The notes below the pieces were generated by a model. That model was not told the origin of the DNA and made no database searches. It saw only the letters and a list, made by a program, of their open reading frames with translations. A stretch of DNA of 64,000 nt, taken from NCBI RefSeq assembly GCF_004348825.1, contig NZ_SMJU01000002.1, positions 1 through 64,000 on the forward strand. Direction: 5' to 3'. The DNA comes from Arundinibacter roseus. GTDB lineage: Bacteria > Bacteroidota > Bacteroidia > Cytophagales > Spirosomataceae. The position numbers and the translations under genes were made by a program. Shown in pieces: positions 9,576-17,401 of this stretch (within the stretch, counting starts at the first letter, position 1; each line of letters starts with the position of its first letter).

Positions 9576-9881
9576 TTAGATTTTTATTTTAAGTTCAAGT
9601 CGTCCACCAAAACCTAGCTCTATGATTTTTTGAAGTGTCGAAATACGAGCTTCTTTTAAATTGTTCTCAATTTTAGAAATATAGGATTTAGTTGTCCCAA
9701 CTTTTTCAGCAAGTTCTTCTTGTGTCATTCCCATTTCTATGCGAGTGTCGTGAATCAATGCACCAATTTTGAATGCTTCATAACCTGCTTCAAGTTCGTC
9801 ACGTTCCTTTGTTCCAGGTTTGCCGTAGTTCTTTTCTTTGAACTCTTCCAATGTCATTAAGTTCTTATTTTTCGCTTTCAT
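9576..9881 (-). CDS. HigA-type XRE family antitoxin
   Basis: The 101-residue protein has a Cro/C1-type helix-turn-helix at about residues 42-95 (EMGMTQEELAEKVGTTKSYISKIE). Its short N-terminal arm (MTLEEFKEKNYG) is typical of antitoxins encoded after a Gp49-like HigB toxin. It overlaps the toxin gene by 17 bases (9865-9881), the usual toxin-first arrangement. It should neutralise the toxin and repress the shared promoter. The module is AT-richer than the flanking genes. Confidence 0.85.
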   Translation of the reverse strand: MKAKNKNLMTLEEFKEKNYGKPGTKERDELEAGYEAFKIGALIHDTRIEMGMTQEELAEKVGTTKSYISKIENNLKEARISTLQKIIELGFGGRLELKIKI

Positions 9882-10212
9882 ATTCTGCCTTTATTTTAAG
9901 GGCCATTTCAATTTCTTTCTTTGGTGTTTTTTGTGTTTTCTTCTGAAAACTGTTTGCTAGAACCACCAATTTTCCCTGGTCAAAAAAACAGAAAATTCTA
10001 AAAATGTCGCTTCCTGCTTTAATTCGGATTTCATAAAGCCCATCCGTATTTTCAAGGTGTTTAAGATAGGATTCTGGAACTCTTTGCAAGTCTTCAATCA
10101 AGTCAAAAGTCCAAACAATTTTTGCCTTAACCTTTTTGTTTTGTCTTTCGAAAAATTCTTGAAAGTAGTTTTTGTAAAATACTATCGTTCTATGTTTCTG
10201 ATTTTTGTCCAC
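9865..10212 (-). CDS. HigB/RelE-type toxin (Gp49-like)
   Basis: The start chosen is the GTG at 10210-10212, giving 116 codons and MDKNQKHRTIVFYKNYF. The frame is open to 10335, but the extra residues do not look like the family and lie upstream of a promoter box. The RTIVFYKNYFQEFF opening, the GLYEIRIKAGSDIFRIF strand pair and the LANSFQKKTQKTPKKEIE end match the RelE-superfamily fold of phage Gp49-like HigB toxins, which cleave mRNA on the ribosome. The conserved Arg and Lys positions (EIRI, FRIF, QKKT) are present, so it looks functional. TATCTTTG at 10217-10224 (minus strand) puts the transcription start at or within a few bases of the GTG. Confidence 0.82.
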   Translation of the reverse strand: MDKNQKHRTIVFYKNYFQEFFERQNKKVKAKIVWTFDLIEDLQRVPESYLKHLENTDGLYEIRIKAGSDIFRIFCFFDQGKLVVLANSFQKKTQKTPKKEIEMALKIKAEYESEK

Positions 10213-10216
10213 GAAG

Positions 10217-10224
10217 CAAAGATA
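10217..10224 (-). promoter_or_regulatory. -7 promoter box of the toxin-antitoxin operon
   Basis: The box reads TATCTTTG on the minus strand, an exact TAnnTTTG. A TTTC about 18-19 bases upstream could be a weak -33 element. It lies only 4 bases from the proposed GTG start, implying a leaderless or nearly leaderless toxin mRNA. Confidence 0.5.
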
Positions 10225-10269
10225 GAAAAGTTGCCTTAAAGTGAAACATGAAATTTGGATTTTTGTGCC

Positions 10270-10293
10270 GTCGTTGGTGTTCTCACCAACGAC
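10270..10293. repeat. Perfect inverted repeat upstream of the toxin-antitoxin operon
   Basis: Ten-base arms GTCGTTGGTG and CACCAACGAC are separated by TTCT. It lies 57 bases upstream of the toxin start and 55 bases past the stop of the response regulator gene. It could be an operator for the HigA protein, a terminator-like hairpin (no T-run is seen), or part of a dispersed palindromic repeat. A degenerate copy of the left part (from GTGCCGACGTTGCTGTT) occurs near 9485 on the other side of the module. Confidence 0.5.
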
Positions 10294-10348
10294 ATTACAA
10301 GTACGTTTTTGGTGTAGCTGACAAACCACCAACAATGGCAGGAAACCA

Positions 10349-11005
10349 TCAAATCAGATGATTTTTGTAGGCAAATGCTACGGCGGCGGCGGTGTTTTTG
10401 GTGCCGGTTTTTTCGAGAATACGCAGGCGGTGCCCTTCTACGGTGCGGCTGCTGATAAAAAGTTTGTCGCTGATTTCGGAGGTAGACAAGCCGTCGCACA
10501 AAAGTTGAAGCACTTCCTGCTCGCGATTGGATAGCCCGACATTGGCGGCGTTTGGGAAAAACGGCTGTTTGTTTGGGGAGCGGTTGACCATTTTTCGATG
10601 CATCGCTCTTGACACAAAATCACTGTAATAAAACCCTTCTTCGGCTACCCTTCGGATTGCTTTTTCCACTTCGTCGGGCGAGGTATCTTTGAGCAGATAG
10701 CCCTGCACTCCTTTTTCCAGCATGTGAATCACAAAGCGGTCTTCGTCGTACATAGACACGACGATAACCTTGATCTGCGGGTATTTTTCGAGGATAATTT
10801 CGGTAGCCTGCATGCCGTCCATGACGGGCATCTGCAAGTCCATTAAAATAATGTCGGGCGAATTAAGGGCAATTTTTTCGATCAATTCCTGCCCATTGGC
10901 GGCTTCCAGCACAAACTCAAAATCGGGAATGACACTAAGCATCGAAATAAAACCTTTTCGAAAGAGTTCATGATCGTCGGCAATGGCAAGTTTCAGGGTT
11001 TTCAT
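10349..11005 (-). CDS. NarL/LuxR-family response regulator
   Basis: The start is the ATG at 11003-11005 (MKTLKLAIADDHELF), since the receiver domain begins there. The receiver spans residues 1-120 with the acidic pair D10/D11, phospho-acceptor D56 (LMDLQMP) and a late Lys (GYLLKDTS). A C-terminal LuxR-type HTH follows (LSNREQEVLQLLCDG, SSRTVEGHRLRIL). It is a DNA-binding transcription factor activated by phosphorylation. The histidine kinase gene lies 72 bases upstream on the same strand and is its likely partner. Confidence 0.93.
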   Translation of the reverse strand: MKTLKLAIADDHELFRKGFISMLSVIPDFEFVLEAANGQELIEKIALNSPDIILMDLQMPVMDGMQATEIILEKYPQIKVIVVSMYDEDRFVIHMLEKGVQGYLLKDTSPDEVEKAIRRVAEEGFYYSDFVSRAMHRKMVNRSPNKQPFFPNAANVGLSNREQEVLQLLCDGLSTSEISDKLFISSRTVEGHRLRILEKTGTKNTAAAVAFAYKNHLI

Positions 11006-11077
11006 GTCAGAACGGGGCAAGAGTCCAGGAATTGGCGGCAATATACGTACTTATTGGCAGATAGGACAATGACGCTG

Positions 11078-11953
11078 TTAGGTTCCGGTGACGCCTGCGG
11101 GAGTTTTTCTGAACGGATGCAGTGGCTCGGGTTTGGTATTGCGCTCAGGACCGACCGGAATCTGCACGCGGGCCCGGGATCCCCGAATGCCGGGAGTCTG
11201 ATAGTTGACATTTCCATTAATGACACTCAGTCGACTTTCGATGTTGCGCAGGCCAAGGCCGGCCTGATCGCTCATTTTTATTTCCTGAGCATCAAATCCT
11301 TTGCCATTGTCGGTCACTTGCAGTTCCAGTTTTCCCCGGTCGAGGTGCAGGTCAATTTCGATTTCGTTGCAGTTGGAGTGCTTGATGGCGTTGTTGACCA
11401 GCTCCTGCATGATGCGGTAAAGCGCCAGCTCTACCTTGGGCGATTGCCGGGGAATGTTGTCGGCATCGCAATGGAAATGAACGGTCAGCGCGAGATTATC
11501 GCCCAGGCGATGAATAAATTCGTCGATTGCTGCCACGAGGCCAAACTGTTCGAGGGTAGTAGGGACCAGGTCGCGCGTGATGCGGCGCACGTGAATGATC
11601 GTTTCTTCGACAAGCGACTGCGCTTTATTAAGAGTGAATTCGGTACGGGTTTCTTCTTTGTGAACAATTTTGTGCAGCTGATTGAGGCTTAACTTTGTGA
11701 GAGAGAGCATTGTACCAATATCATCATGAAGATCCTGAGCGATTCGTCTGCGTTCGGCTTCCTCAGAATTGAGGGCCGTTTCAAGGAGCATCCGCTGATA
11801 GGTTTTTTCTACATCCCGTAATTTTTTCTCCTGTTCGAGTTGCCGCTTCTGATAGTAAATGACAAAGGCAATCACAAAGATTGCCATCATCAGCATGGCT
11901 AATGTAGCTATGAAAACCGCCCAGCGTATTTGTTCAGGATTCAATGTTGTCAT
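11078..11953 (-). CDS. Single-span sensor histidine kinase (HisKA_3, NarX type)
   Basis: The 291-residue protein has one membrane helix (about 12-34), then a coiled linker, a HisKA_3 dimerisation box RRRIAQDLHDDIGTMLS with phospho-acceptor H76, and a HATPase_c domain (ELVNNAIKHS as the N box, DNGKGFD as G1, GLGLRNIESR as G2). There is no extracytoplasmic sensor domain, so the signal may come through the membrane or from the overlapping membrane protein. Its start overlaps the end of that gene by 20 bases (11934-11953), and the response regulator follows, so the three form one signalling operon. Confidence 0.92.
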   Translation of the reverse strand: MTTLNPEQIRWAVFIATLAMLMMAIFVIAFVIYYQKRQLEQEKKLRDVEKTYQRMLLETALNSEEAERRRIAQDLHDDIGTMLSLTKLSLNQLHKIVHKEETRTEFTLNKAQSLVEETIIHVRRITRDLVPTTLEQFGLVAAIDEFIHRLGDNLALTVHFHCDADNIPRQSPKVELALYRIMQELVNNAIKHSNCNEIEIDLHLDRGKLELQVTDNGKGFDAQEIKMSDQAGLGLRNIESRLSVINGNVNYQTPGIRGSRARVQIPVGPERNTKPEPLHPFRKTPAGVTGT

Positions 11954-12629
11954 AGTGCGATTTTGTAAGCCAAATACCGATTGAAAACAAAAACAGGGAG
12001 ATGATTTCTACGGCATAGGGGATTTCCTCAATAAAACCCAACTGTAAGTCATTTTCCCATCTGTTCATGTAGTACCAAAATGGAAAATAGAAGATATTGC
12101 CCGAATAAAAAATCAATAACCCGGCACAAACCCAAAAAAACGGGTAGCTAATAATGTTTGTAACATTCAGAGTCTTTATGATTTCATAAAAATAAAGCAA
12201 CACCCACAGGATAACCAGTATACTTTCTACAACCTGCGCATACTTACCTACCATATGATTGTGCAAATCGGCGAGGTTTGCATTGCTTGTGTAGGTATCC
12301 AGCAGCGTAAATGGCACGAAGCCGATCATCGTATACTGAATAACTTTTTTTAACCGGATTGATTTAAAATTATAGAAAAACATTCCGGCAAAAAGCAGGT
12401 ACCGTACGGGTACAAACAGGTTTACCAGCGGAATGTTATTGGTTCGGTAAGCGGCAAGGTGAAACATCCCCAGGCCAATCACCAGATCCAGACACAGGAA
12501 TATGAGTAATAGTTTAAAGGCTTTGTCGAGGGATGAATACCGATATAGGGATAATGCCAGAGGGACTGCAATAAAAAATACGGCAACACTCGCCAAAAAA
12601 TAACGCTCAATAAAGGTTAAGTAAGCCAT
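11934..12629 (-). CDS. Seven-helix membrane protein, possible sensory partner of the kinase
   Basis: The 231-residue protein has seven predicted membrane helices and a short Tyr/His-rich loop (ANLADLHNHMVGKYAQ) between helices 4 and 5. I do not recognise a named family. Similar proteins often precede short NarX-type kinases in Cytophagales. Translational overlap of 20 bases with the kinase gene suggests the two proteins are made together, and this one could supply the missing input domain. That role is inference only. Confidence 0.65.
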   Translation of the reverse strand: MAYLTFIERYFLASVAVFFIAVPLALSLYRYSSLDKAFKLLLIFLCLDLVIGLGMFHLAAYRTNNIPLVNLFVPVRYLLFAGMFFYNFKSIRLKKVIQYTMIGFVPFTLLDTYTSNANLADLHNHMVGKYAQVVESILVILWVLLYFYEIIKTLNVTNIISYPFFWVCAGLLIFYSGNIFYFPFWYYMNRWENDLQLGFIEEIPYAVEIISLFLFSIGIWLTKSHYDNIES

Positions 12630-12642
12630 TGGCTTTCAGTAA

Positions 12643-13008
12643 TTAAGGGTTACAGCTGTGCGGACAAACGGGGCCCCCGGTCAGTGCGTCGCCCCGGTCT
12701 TCGGGCATGTCTTTGAGCCCTATTCGTGTGCTTGTAAGATCCTTGCCATCTTCATTCACAGCAACTACGACTATATGATCGCTGAATTCTGTATCTTCTG
12801 AAACGCCAAAATAAAATCGCAGCCCTACACATCCTTCCTTTTGCATGAGTTTGGCAAGTTGCTTATTGCCAAAAAACTGAGCTTCGGTGTAAGTTTTGGG
12901 TTTACTACCTTCTTTCTTCTTTTTTTCGTGGAAGCGGTTGATAATTGTAGTGGCCTCCTTAGCACTGATTAATTTTCCTTCCTCGCCGGTAAATTTTTTC
13001 AGATTCAT
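12643..13008 (-). CDS. Small Bacteroidota protein with Cys-Pro C-terminal tail, function unknown
   Basis: This 121-residue cytoplasmic-looking protein has a helical N-terminus with a Lys-rich stretch, a central GCVGLRFYFGVSED strand region, and the tail TGGPVCPHSCNP. The central motif and a tail with two Cys and several Pro recur in a family of 120-130 residue hypothetical proteins of Bacteroidota, as I recall. The two Cys could bind metal or form a disulfide. The Gly-Gly just before them recalls the cleavage site of double-glycine leader peptides, but the long folded upstream region argues against a simple peptide precursor. It ends 13 bases before the membrane-protein gene and probably leads the signalling operon. 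Confidence 0.65.
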   Translation of the reverse strand: MNLKKFTGEEGKLISAKEATTIINRFHEKKKKEGSKPKTYTEAQFFGNKQLAKLMQKEGCVGLRFYFGVSEDTEFSDHIVVVAVNEDGKDLTSTRIGLKDMPEDRGDALTGGPVCPHSCNP

Positions 13009-13346
13009 GTTGTGTGTACAATTTAGGGTTTATTTAAAATTTTATCTGGAAGAGTTTAATCTTCGATTGAAGTTACAAGCATTAGTGTCCAAAGGCAAGG
13101 AGGTGGTAAAATCTGGTATATTTAATTATTGTAAGTAATTGTTTATTAGGCAGTTGTGTGATTTCCGTTGGATAAATCAAGTAGAATTACCTATACAATA
13201 AAACTGGAATACGCTCCGATTGAGTCATTTTCCTGCATTTAAAAAAGGCGTGAATTAACTCTAAAACAGAGACTTACCAATCGCTACTTTTGTGGCATTC
13301 CCGTACTATACAGCATTGGAAAGTTGATTCAAGGTTAGGTTAAAAC
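13009..13346. other. Intergenic stretch without a protein gene
   Basis: This is AT-rich non-coding DNA between the start of the Cys-Pro-tailed gene and the rlmB terminator. No convincing ORF is present. A plus-strand TACTTTTG at 13285-13292 matches the -7 promoter consensus and points toward the hairpin at 13347-13380, so a short RNA of about 80 bases is possible. No -33 box is seen. Confidence 0.5.
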
Positions 13347-13380
13347 AGAAAGCCGGGGAAGGTTTCTTCCCCGGCTTTCT
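13347..13380 (-). terminator. Rho-independent terminator of rlmB
   Basis: Two perfect 14-base arms (13347-13360 and 13367-13380, core AGCCGGGGAA) surround a 6-base loop. GTTTT follows on the minus strand. It lies 16 bases past the rlmB stop. Confidence 0.85.
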
Positions 13381-13395
13381 TCATGAAACTCGTGT

Positions 13396-14166
13396 TCAGG
13401 ATTGAACGCGCTGTCGAACCACTTCGTACAGAATGACTGACGTAGCTGCCGCAACATTGAGTGACTCAACCTGACCCATCAGCGGAATCCGGACCTTATG
13501 ATCCGAGAGTTTTAGTAGTTGTTCCGAAATACCGTCTTCTTCCGAGCCCATGATGATGACCGTCGGAACGGTAAAGTCTACCTCATACAAATTGTCCGTG
13601 CCTTTTTCGGTACAGGCGACAACCTGTAGGCCGCTGTCGCGGAGGTAATGCAGGGTATCCAAAATGCTTCCCTCGCGGCAAACCGGAAGGTAATTGAGCG
13701 CCCCGGATGATGTTTTCATGGCGTCGGCGTTGATTTGCGCTCCACCTTTGAAGGGAACCAACAGCGCCTGCGATCCCGCGCATTCGGCTGTGCGGGCAAT
13801 TGCTCCAAAGTTTCGCACGTCGGTGACGCGGTCGAGCATCAAAAACAGCGGTGTTTTGCCATCTTCGAATACCTGCGTCAGAACGTTGTGAACGGGTACG
13901 TATCGAATGGGCGATACAAAACACAGCACACCCTGATGGTTTTTTCGGGTAAGACGGTTGAGTTTTTCGAGAGGTACCCGGCTCAGGGGCACCTGCAACT
14001 CTACGGCTAATTTCTGAATGTCAGGAAAAACCTGATCTTTTTGAATCAGAAGGCGCTCTATTTCTTTCCCTGAACGCAGGGTTTCCAGTACGGATTGAAC
14101 CCCAAAAACCATGTCGGATTTCGGGATTGAGGGGGTTTTTCTTATCGGATAGCGCCGTTTCTCCAT
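13396..14166 (-). CDS. rlmB: 23S rRNA (guanosine-2'-O-)-methyltransferase, TrmH/SpoU family
   Basis: The start chosen is the ATG at 14164-14166 (MEKRRYPIRK); the frame is open to 14187. An N-terminal SpoU substrate-binding domain (FGVQSVLETLRSGKEIERLL) precedes the SPOUT knot domain. The latter shows motif 1 (LDRVTDVRNFGAIARTAE), motif 2 (IIMGSEEDGIS) and motif 3 (RIPLMGQVESLNVAAATSV), all diagnostic. The enzyme methylates G2251 in the 23S peptidyl-transferase centre using SAM. It overlaps the end of the upstream GWxTD gene by about 25 bases, so the two are translationally coupled. The gene has its own strong terminator. Confidence 0.93.
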   Translation of the reverse strand: MEKRRYPIRKTPSIPKSDMVFGVQSVLETLRSGKEIERLLIQKDQVFPDIQKLAVELQVPLSRVPLEKLNRLTRKNHQGVLCFVSPIRYVPVHNVLTQVFEDGKTPLFLMLDRVTDVRNFGAIARTAECAGSQALLVPFKGGAQINADAMKTSSGALNYLPVCREGSILDTLHYLRDSGLQVVACTEKGTDNLYEVDFTVPTVIIMGSEEDGISEQLLKLSDHKVRIPLMGQVESLNVAAATSVILYEVVRQRVQS

Positions 14167-15425
14167 GCTTCTACTACGGGATACCATATCGGCTGATACT
14201 CTACATAGCGTACCAGTTCGTAATGATCGTCCACAAATTGATTGGTTCGTTTGTTAAATGTAAAATTGACGTTGGTTGCATTGCCCCGTTGATCGTAGAC
14301 CCATACTTCCTTTTCTTTACTTCTTTGTACTTTATCGGGTGGTCCCAGAACGATATAAATCATTCCTTTATCGGTTTTCCAGCCTTCTTTATAGGTAGTA
14401 AACAGCCGATTGGCGTCTTCTACCCGTGTGTAAAAGTTTCTGATGATTTGCTGTGCCAGTTCCGGGTTTCCGTTCATGAGCGATAGCCAATATTTGTCCA
14501 ATGCTTTTTTGCTATCACGAGCTTCCTGCAACTCTTTGATTTCCTGATTGGTACTCATGTACATAAGTGGTTCTACCAGTTGCTCGGGATAGGTCATTTT
14601 GGGGAATCGGTCGTTTTTAACCAGAATCCCGAGACCGTCCGTACGCGTCGTGTCAGACAAAAGATAGTACAATCCTTCCTGAGTAAAACGCATGGACTGA
14701 CCACTCTGAATGGTAAACGAACTATCAATTTTCAAGGATTTTGCACCCGAGCGCGGCACGGTATTCATGGGCGATGCTGCGGCGTCGAAAGAATCTTTGT
14801 AATAGTACACCTGCAGCGGAGCGTTCCTGCCATTCAGCGAGCTAATTTTTATTTCCTCCTGATTAGTCACAAAATGCCGACGCAACGGCACTTGCTGCTG
14901 CCCCGGAAAAATTCCGAACCGATCGCTGTCGCGGGCACCGCCAAAGCGTACGGCAAGATCATTCAATACTTTTTTCAGCGTTCCGGTCTGACTGATTTCC
15001 ATAAGCAGCACACCGGCATCTTTGGCAGGTTTTTTCAGGTCAAACTGAGCCACAATCTGATTGTCAACCCGCGAAAGTTCCTGCGCCACGAGGGGCACAT
15101 TGCCATAGGCAAGGCGGTCGCGAGTGCCGTAATCTGAGTACATCACGTAGTTAAGATTATACAACGAGCTGAATTCTTCCAGGCTCAGGGGTTCATCACC
15201 TTTAATTACATCAATGTAAACAAAAACCCGAATTTGGGTAGAGTCTTTGGCCAGGAAAGTGCTCGTTACACCAATCAGCGTAGGGTCGTTGCCAGCAGGT
15301 ACCTGATTTTGCGGAGCGGAAGCGGCCTGTGTATTGGAGCTGCGCGAAGCCTGCCGGGGCGTATTGCAGGCGGCAAGGCTCAGGAGCGCAATCGTAAATC
15401 CGAGAATATAAAGTTGTGCTTTCAT
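14142..15425 (-). CDS. GWxTD domain lipoprotein
   Basis: The start chosen is the ATG at 15423-15425 (MKAQLYILGF). It gives a lipoprotein signal with lipobox LAAC. The product has 427 residues. The C-terminal third holds the eponymous GW(K)TD motif, then KGMIYIVLGPPDKV and EVWVYDQRG, which define the GWxTD domain. That domain is widespread in Bacteroidota and related phyla and its biochemical role is unknown. The middle is predicted beta-rich. The protein is likely exported and lipid-anchored. The gene overlaps rlmB downstream and lies 71 bases after the SDR gene, so it may be the middle gene of a short operon. Confidence 0.9.
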   Translation of the reverse strand: MKAQLYILGFTIALLSLAACNTPRQASRSSNTQAASAPQNQVPAGNDPTLIGVTSTFLAKDSTQIRVFVYIDVIKGDEPLSLEEFSSLYNLNYVMYSDYGTRDRLAYGNVPLVAQELSRVDNQIVAQFDLKKPAKDAGVLLMEISQTGTLKKVLNDLAVRFGGARDSDRFGIFPGQQQVPLRRHFVTNQEEIKISSLNGRNAPLQVYYYKDSFDAAASPMNTVPRSGAKSLKIDSSFTIQSGQSMRFTQEGLYYLLSDTTRTDGLGILVKNDRFPKMTYPEQLVEPLMYMSTNQEIKELQEARDSKKALDKYWLSLMNGNPELAQQIIRNFYTRVEDANRLFTTYKEGWKTDKGMIYIVLGPPDKVQRSKEKEVWVYDQRGNATNVNFTFNKRTNQFVDDHYELVRYVEYQPIWYPVVEAWRNGAIR

Positions 15426-15496
15426 ATAATTTTTCCTTCGTATCTTCAAATAACGAAGGAAGACGTCGATTTACCCAATTCAGGTCTAAAAAATGT

Positions 15497-16387
15497 TCAG
15501 CTTTCTTTTTTACTACTTCTGTTGGCGTTTTTGATTTGGCCTTCGATCGTGTCCCACTGCTCGCCTGTTACTTCATTCAGAAAGTTAAATTGCCCCGCAG
15601 CCAGTACTTCGCCGCCATCCAGGGTAATGACTTCACCTGTGACGTAGGCCGAAAAATCGGACATCAGGTAGGCCGCTAAGTTAGCCAATTCCTGATGATC
15701 GCCCACCCTTTTTAACGGAATCCGGTTTTCAAAAGCGAATTTTTCGGCAAGTTCTGCCGGGAAAAGCCTATCCCAGGCACCTTTGGTAGGGAAAGGCCCC
15801 GGTGCAATGGCATTGAGCCGAATGCCATGCGTGGCCCATTCAAAGGCTAGCGATTTGGTCATAGCCAGCACACCTGCCTTGGCCATCGCCGACGGAACGA
15901 CCCATCCTGACCCGGTCCAGGCGTAGGTTGTCGAAATGTTCAGGACCGTTCCTTTGATCTCTTTTTCAATCCAGTACTTACCCAGCGCGAGGGTGAAATA
16001 GTAGGTTCCTCTCAGCACAATATCCACGATTACATCAATGGCCTTGTAGCTGAGCCGTTCGGTGGGACTGATAAAGTTTCCTGCCGAATTATTGACCAGA
16101 CCATGTACCGCACCAAAACGGGCAATTGCCTCGGCAATCACCTGTTCGATCTGTTCCGGCTTGCGAACGTCGCAGGCTACGGCCAATACCGATCCGCCGG
16201 TGGTCTGTTCCAGGTCGAGTGCTGCCTCGTCGAGTACATCTTTGCGACGGCTGCAAATCACGACGTTTGCCCCAAGTTTGAGAAAGTACGTAGCCATGGA
16301 TTTGCCAAGGCCCGTGCCGCCGCCAGTTACTATGATTGTTTTTCCACGCAACGCATCGTCACGCAGCATTCCTTGTGTATGGTTCAT
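15497..16387 (-). CDS. 2,4-dienoyl-CoA reductase-like SDR oxidoreductase
   Basis: The 296-residue protein has a Rossmann fold with TGGGTGLGKS at residue 21, a CDVR adenine-ribose motif and NNSAGNF. At the catalytic site the usual YxxxK is replaced by S-A-M-A-K in GWVVPSAMAKAG. This substitution and its surroundings are the signature of the peroxisomal/bacterial DECR group rather than classical SDRs. DECR reduces 2,4-dienoyl-CoA to 3-enoyl-CoA with NADPH during oxidation of unsaturated fatty acids. The gene next door (16444-17253) encodes an ECH1-like dienoyl-CoA isomerase on the same strand with a 56-base gap, which supports this role over a generic SDR. Confidence 0.88.
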   Translation of the reverse strand: MNHTQGMLRDDALRGKTIIVTGGGTGLGKSMATYFLKLGANVVICSRRKDVLDEAALDLEQTTGGSVLAVACDVRKPEQIEQVIAEAIARFGAVHGLVNNSAGNFISPTERLSYKAIDVIVDIVLRGTYYFTLALGKYWIEKEIKGTVLNISTTYAWTGSGWVVPSAMAKAGVLAMTKSLAFEWATHGIRLNAIAPGPFPTKGAWDRLFPAELAEKFAFENRIPLKRVGDHQELANLAAYLMSDFSAYVTGEVITLDGGEVLAAGQFNFLNEVTGEQWDTIEGQIKNANRSSKKES

Positions 16388-16443
16388 ATAGTTGATGATT
16401 TTTTTCGTGTAGTAATGGGTAGGTAAGGGAAAATTATTGCCAG

Positions 16444-17253
16444 TTATCCTTCAAATTCGGCCTGTCGTTTTTGAATAGTTGCCTGAAAAGCCTCAGTTAA
16501 ATCGCTGGAAAGCAGCATAGCGGCGTTCCAGGTGGCCATGTATTCCAGCCCATCGGCGATGCTATGTTCGCGGCTGTGGTTGAGAATATGCTTGGTGCCA
16601 CGAATCGACAACGGCGACTTGCGGGCAATTTGCCCGGCCAGATTCTGAACTTTGTCCATCAGCGACGCTTGATCAATTTCCGTAGCATTGACCAACCCGA
16701 TCCGGGCGGCTTCGGGACCCGCCACAGCTCGCCCGGTATAGGCCATTTCGCGCATGATGCCTTCCGGAATCAACCTTGGCAGACGTTGAAGCGTGCCCAA
16801 ATCGGCTACCATCCCCATGTCTATTTCCCGAATAGTGAAATACGCATCTTCCGTACAAAAACGCATGTCGCAGGCGCTCACAATATCTACGCCGCCGCCG
16901 ATACAGCCGCCGTGAACGGCCGCAATAACGGGTTTACTGCATTGCTCAATAGCGTTGATGGGGGCCTGTAAAGCAAGAATCAGTTTACGGAGTTGTTCGC
17001 GCTTGCGCCCTTCGCAGGAATTTGTGAGCGTAGCTACACTCATGAGGAGTTCGAGGTCTATACCGGAACAAAAATGCTTTCCTTCGCCGCTCAGCACAAT
17101 TACCCGTACATTTTCGTCTTCATCCAATTGTTCAAAAACCCACTTTAATTCATTCCAGGCCGTTTGGTTGAGCGCATTGGCGCGCTGTGGACGGTTGAAC
17201 CGAAGATGGGCTACGTGGTTTTCGGTGCTGAGCGTTAAGGTGGTTAGTTCCAT
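16444..17253 (-). CDS. ECH1-like delta(3,5)-delta(2,4)-dienoyl-CoA isomerase
   Basis: The start is the ATG at 17251-17253 (MELTTLTLSTENHVAHL); the longer open frame adds 32 residues unlike the family. The 269-residue crotonase has the oxyanion-hole motifs (FCSGIDLELL and HGGCIGGGVDIV). It also has E..M-G-M-V-A-D-L-G-T-L-Q-R-L-P, which closely matches the active-site stretch of eukaryotic ECH1, including the acidic residues specific to dienoyl isomerases. It converts 3,5-dienoyl-CoA to 2,4-dienoyl-CoA, which the neighbouring DECR-like enzyme then reduces. A perfect palindrome and a -7 box lie just upstream, suggesting a fatty-acid-responsive repressor. Confidence 0.88.
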   Translation of the reverse strand: MELTTLTLSTENHVAHLRFNRPQRANALNQTAWNELKWVFEQLDEDENVRVIVLSGEGKHFCSGIDLELLMSVATLTNSCEGRKREQLRKLILALQAPINAIEQCSKPVIAAVHGGCIGGGVDIVSACDMRFCTEDAYFTIREIDMGMVADLGTLQRLPRLIPEGIMREMAYTGRAVAGPEAARIGLVNATEIDQASLMDKVQNLAGQIARKSPLSIRGTKHILNHSREHSIADGLEYMATWNAAMLLSSDLTEAFQATIQKRQAEFEG

Positions 17254-17286
17254 AAAAAATGACAGAGGTTTAGACTTTGATAAAAA

Positions 17287-17314
17287 AGTATGCTTGCATA
17301 CTATTACAAAGCTA
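17287..17314 (-). promoter_or_regulatory. -7 promoter box with overlapping palindromic operator
   Basis: The palindrome AGTATGC-TT-GCATACT occupies 17287-17302 (perfect 7-base arms). The minus-strand box TAGCTTTG at 17307-17314 matches TAnnTTTG and would start transcription at about 17300, inside the palindrome. The ECH1-like gene starts at 17253. This geometry is typical of TetR/GntR-type repression. The -33 box is not clear. Confidence 0.5.
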
Positions 17315-17401
17315 TGGAAAATTCCTGAAAAAGACTTTGGTCTTTCCAAAATGAAAAAAAGACGTAAATCCTTTCCACTAAGCCATAAAAACAGCTGGAA
17401 T

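Noticed and set aside
10213..10335. Longer N-terminus for the HigB-type toxin
   Set aside because: The added residues cross the inverted repeat and the promoter box and do not resemble the family; GTG at 10212 fits better.
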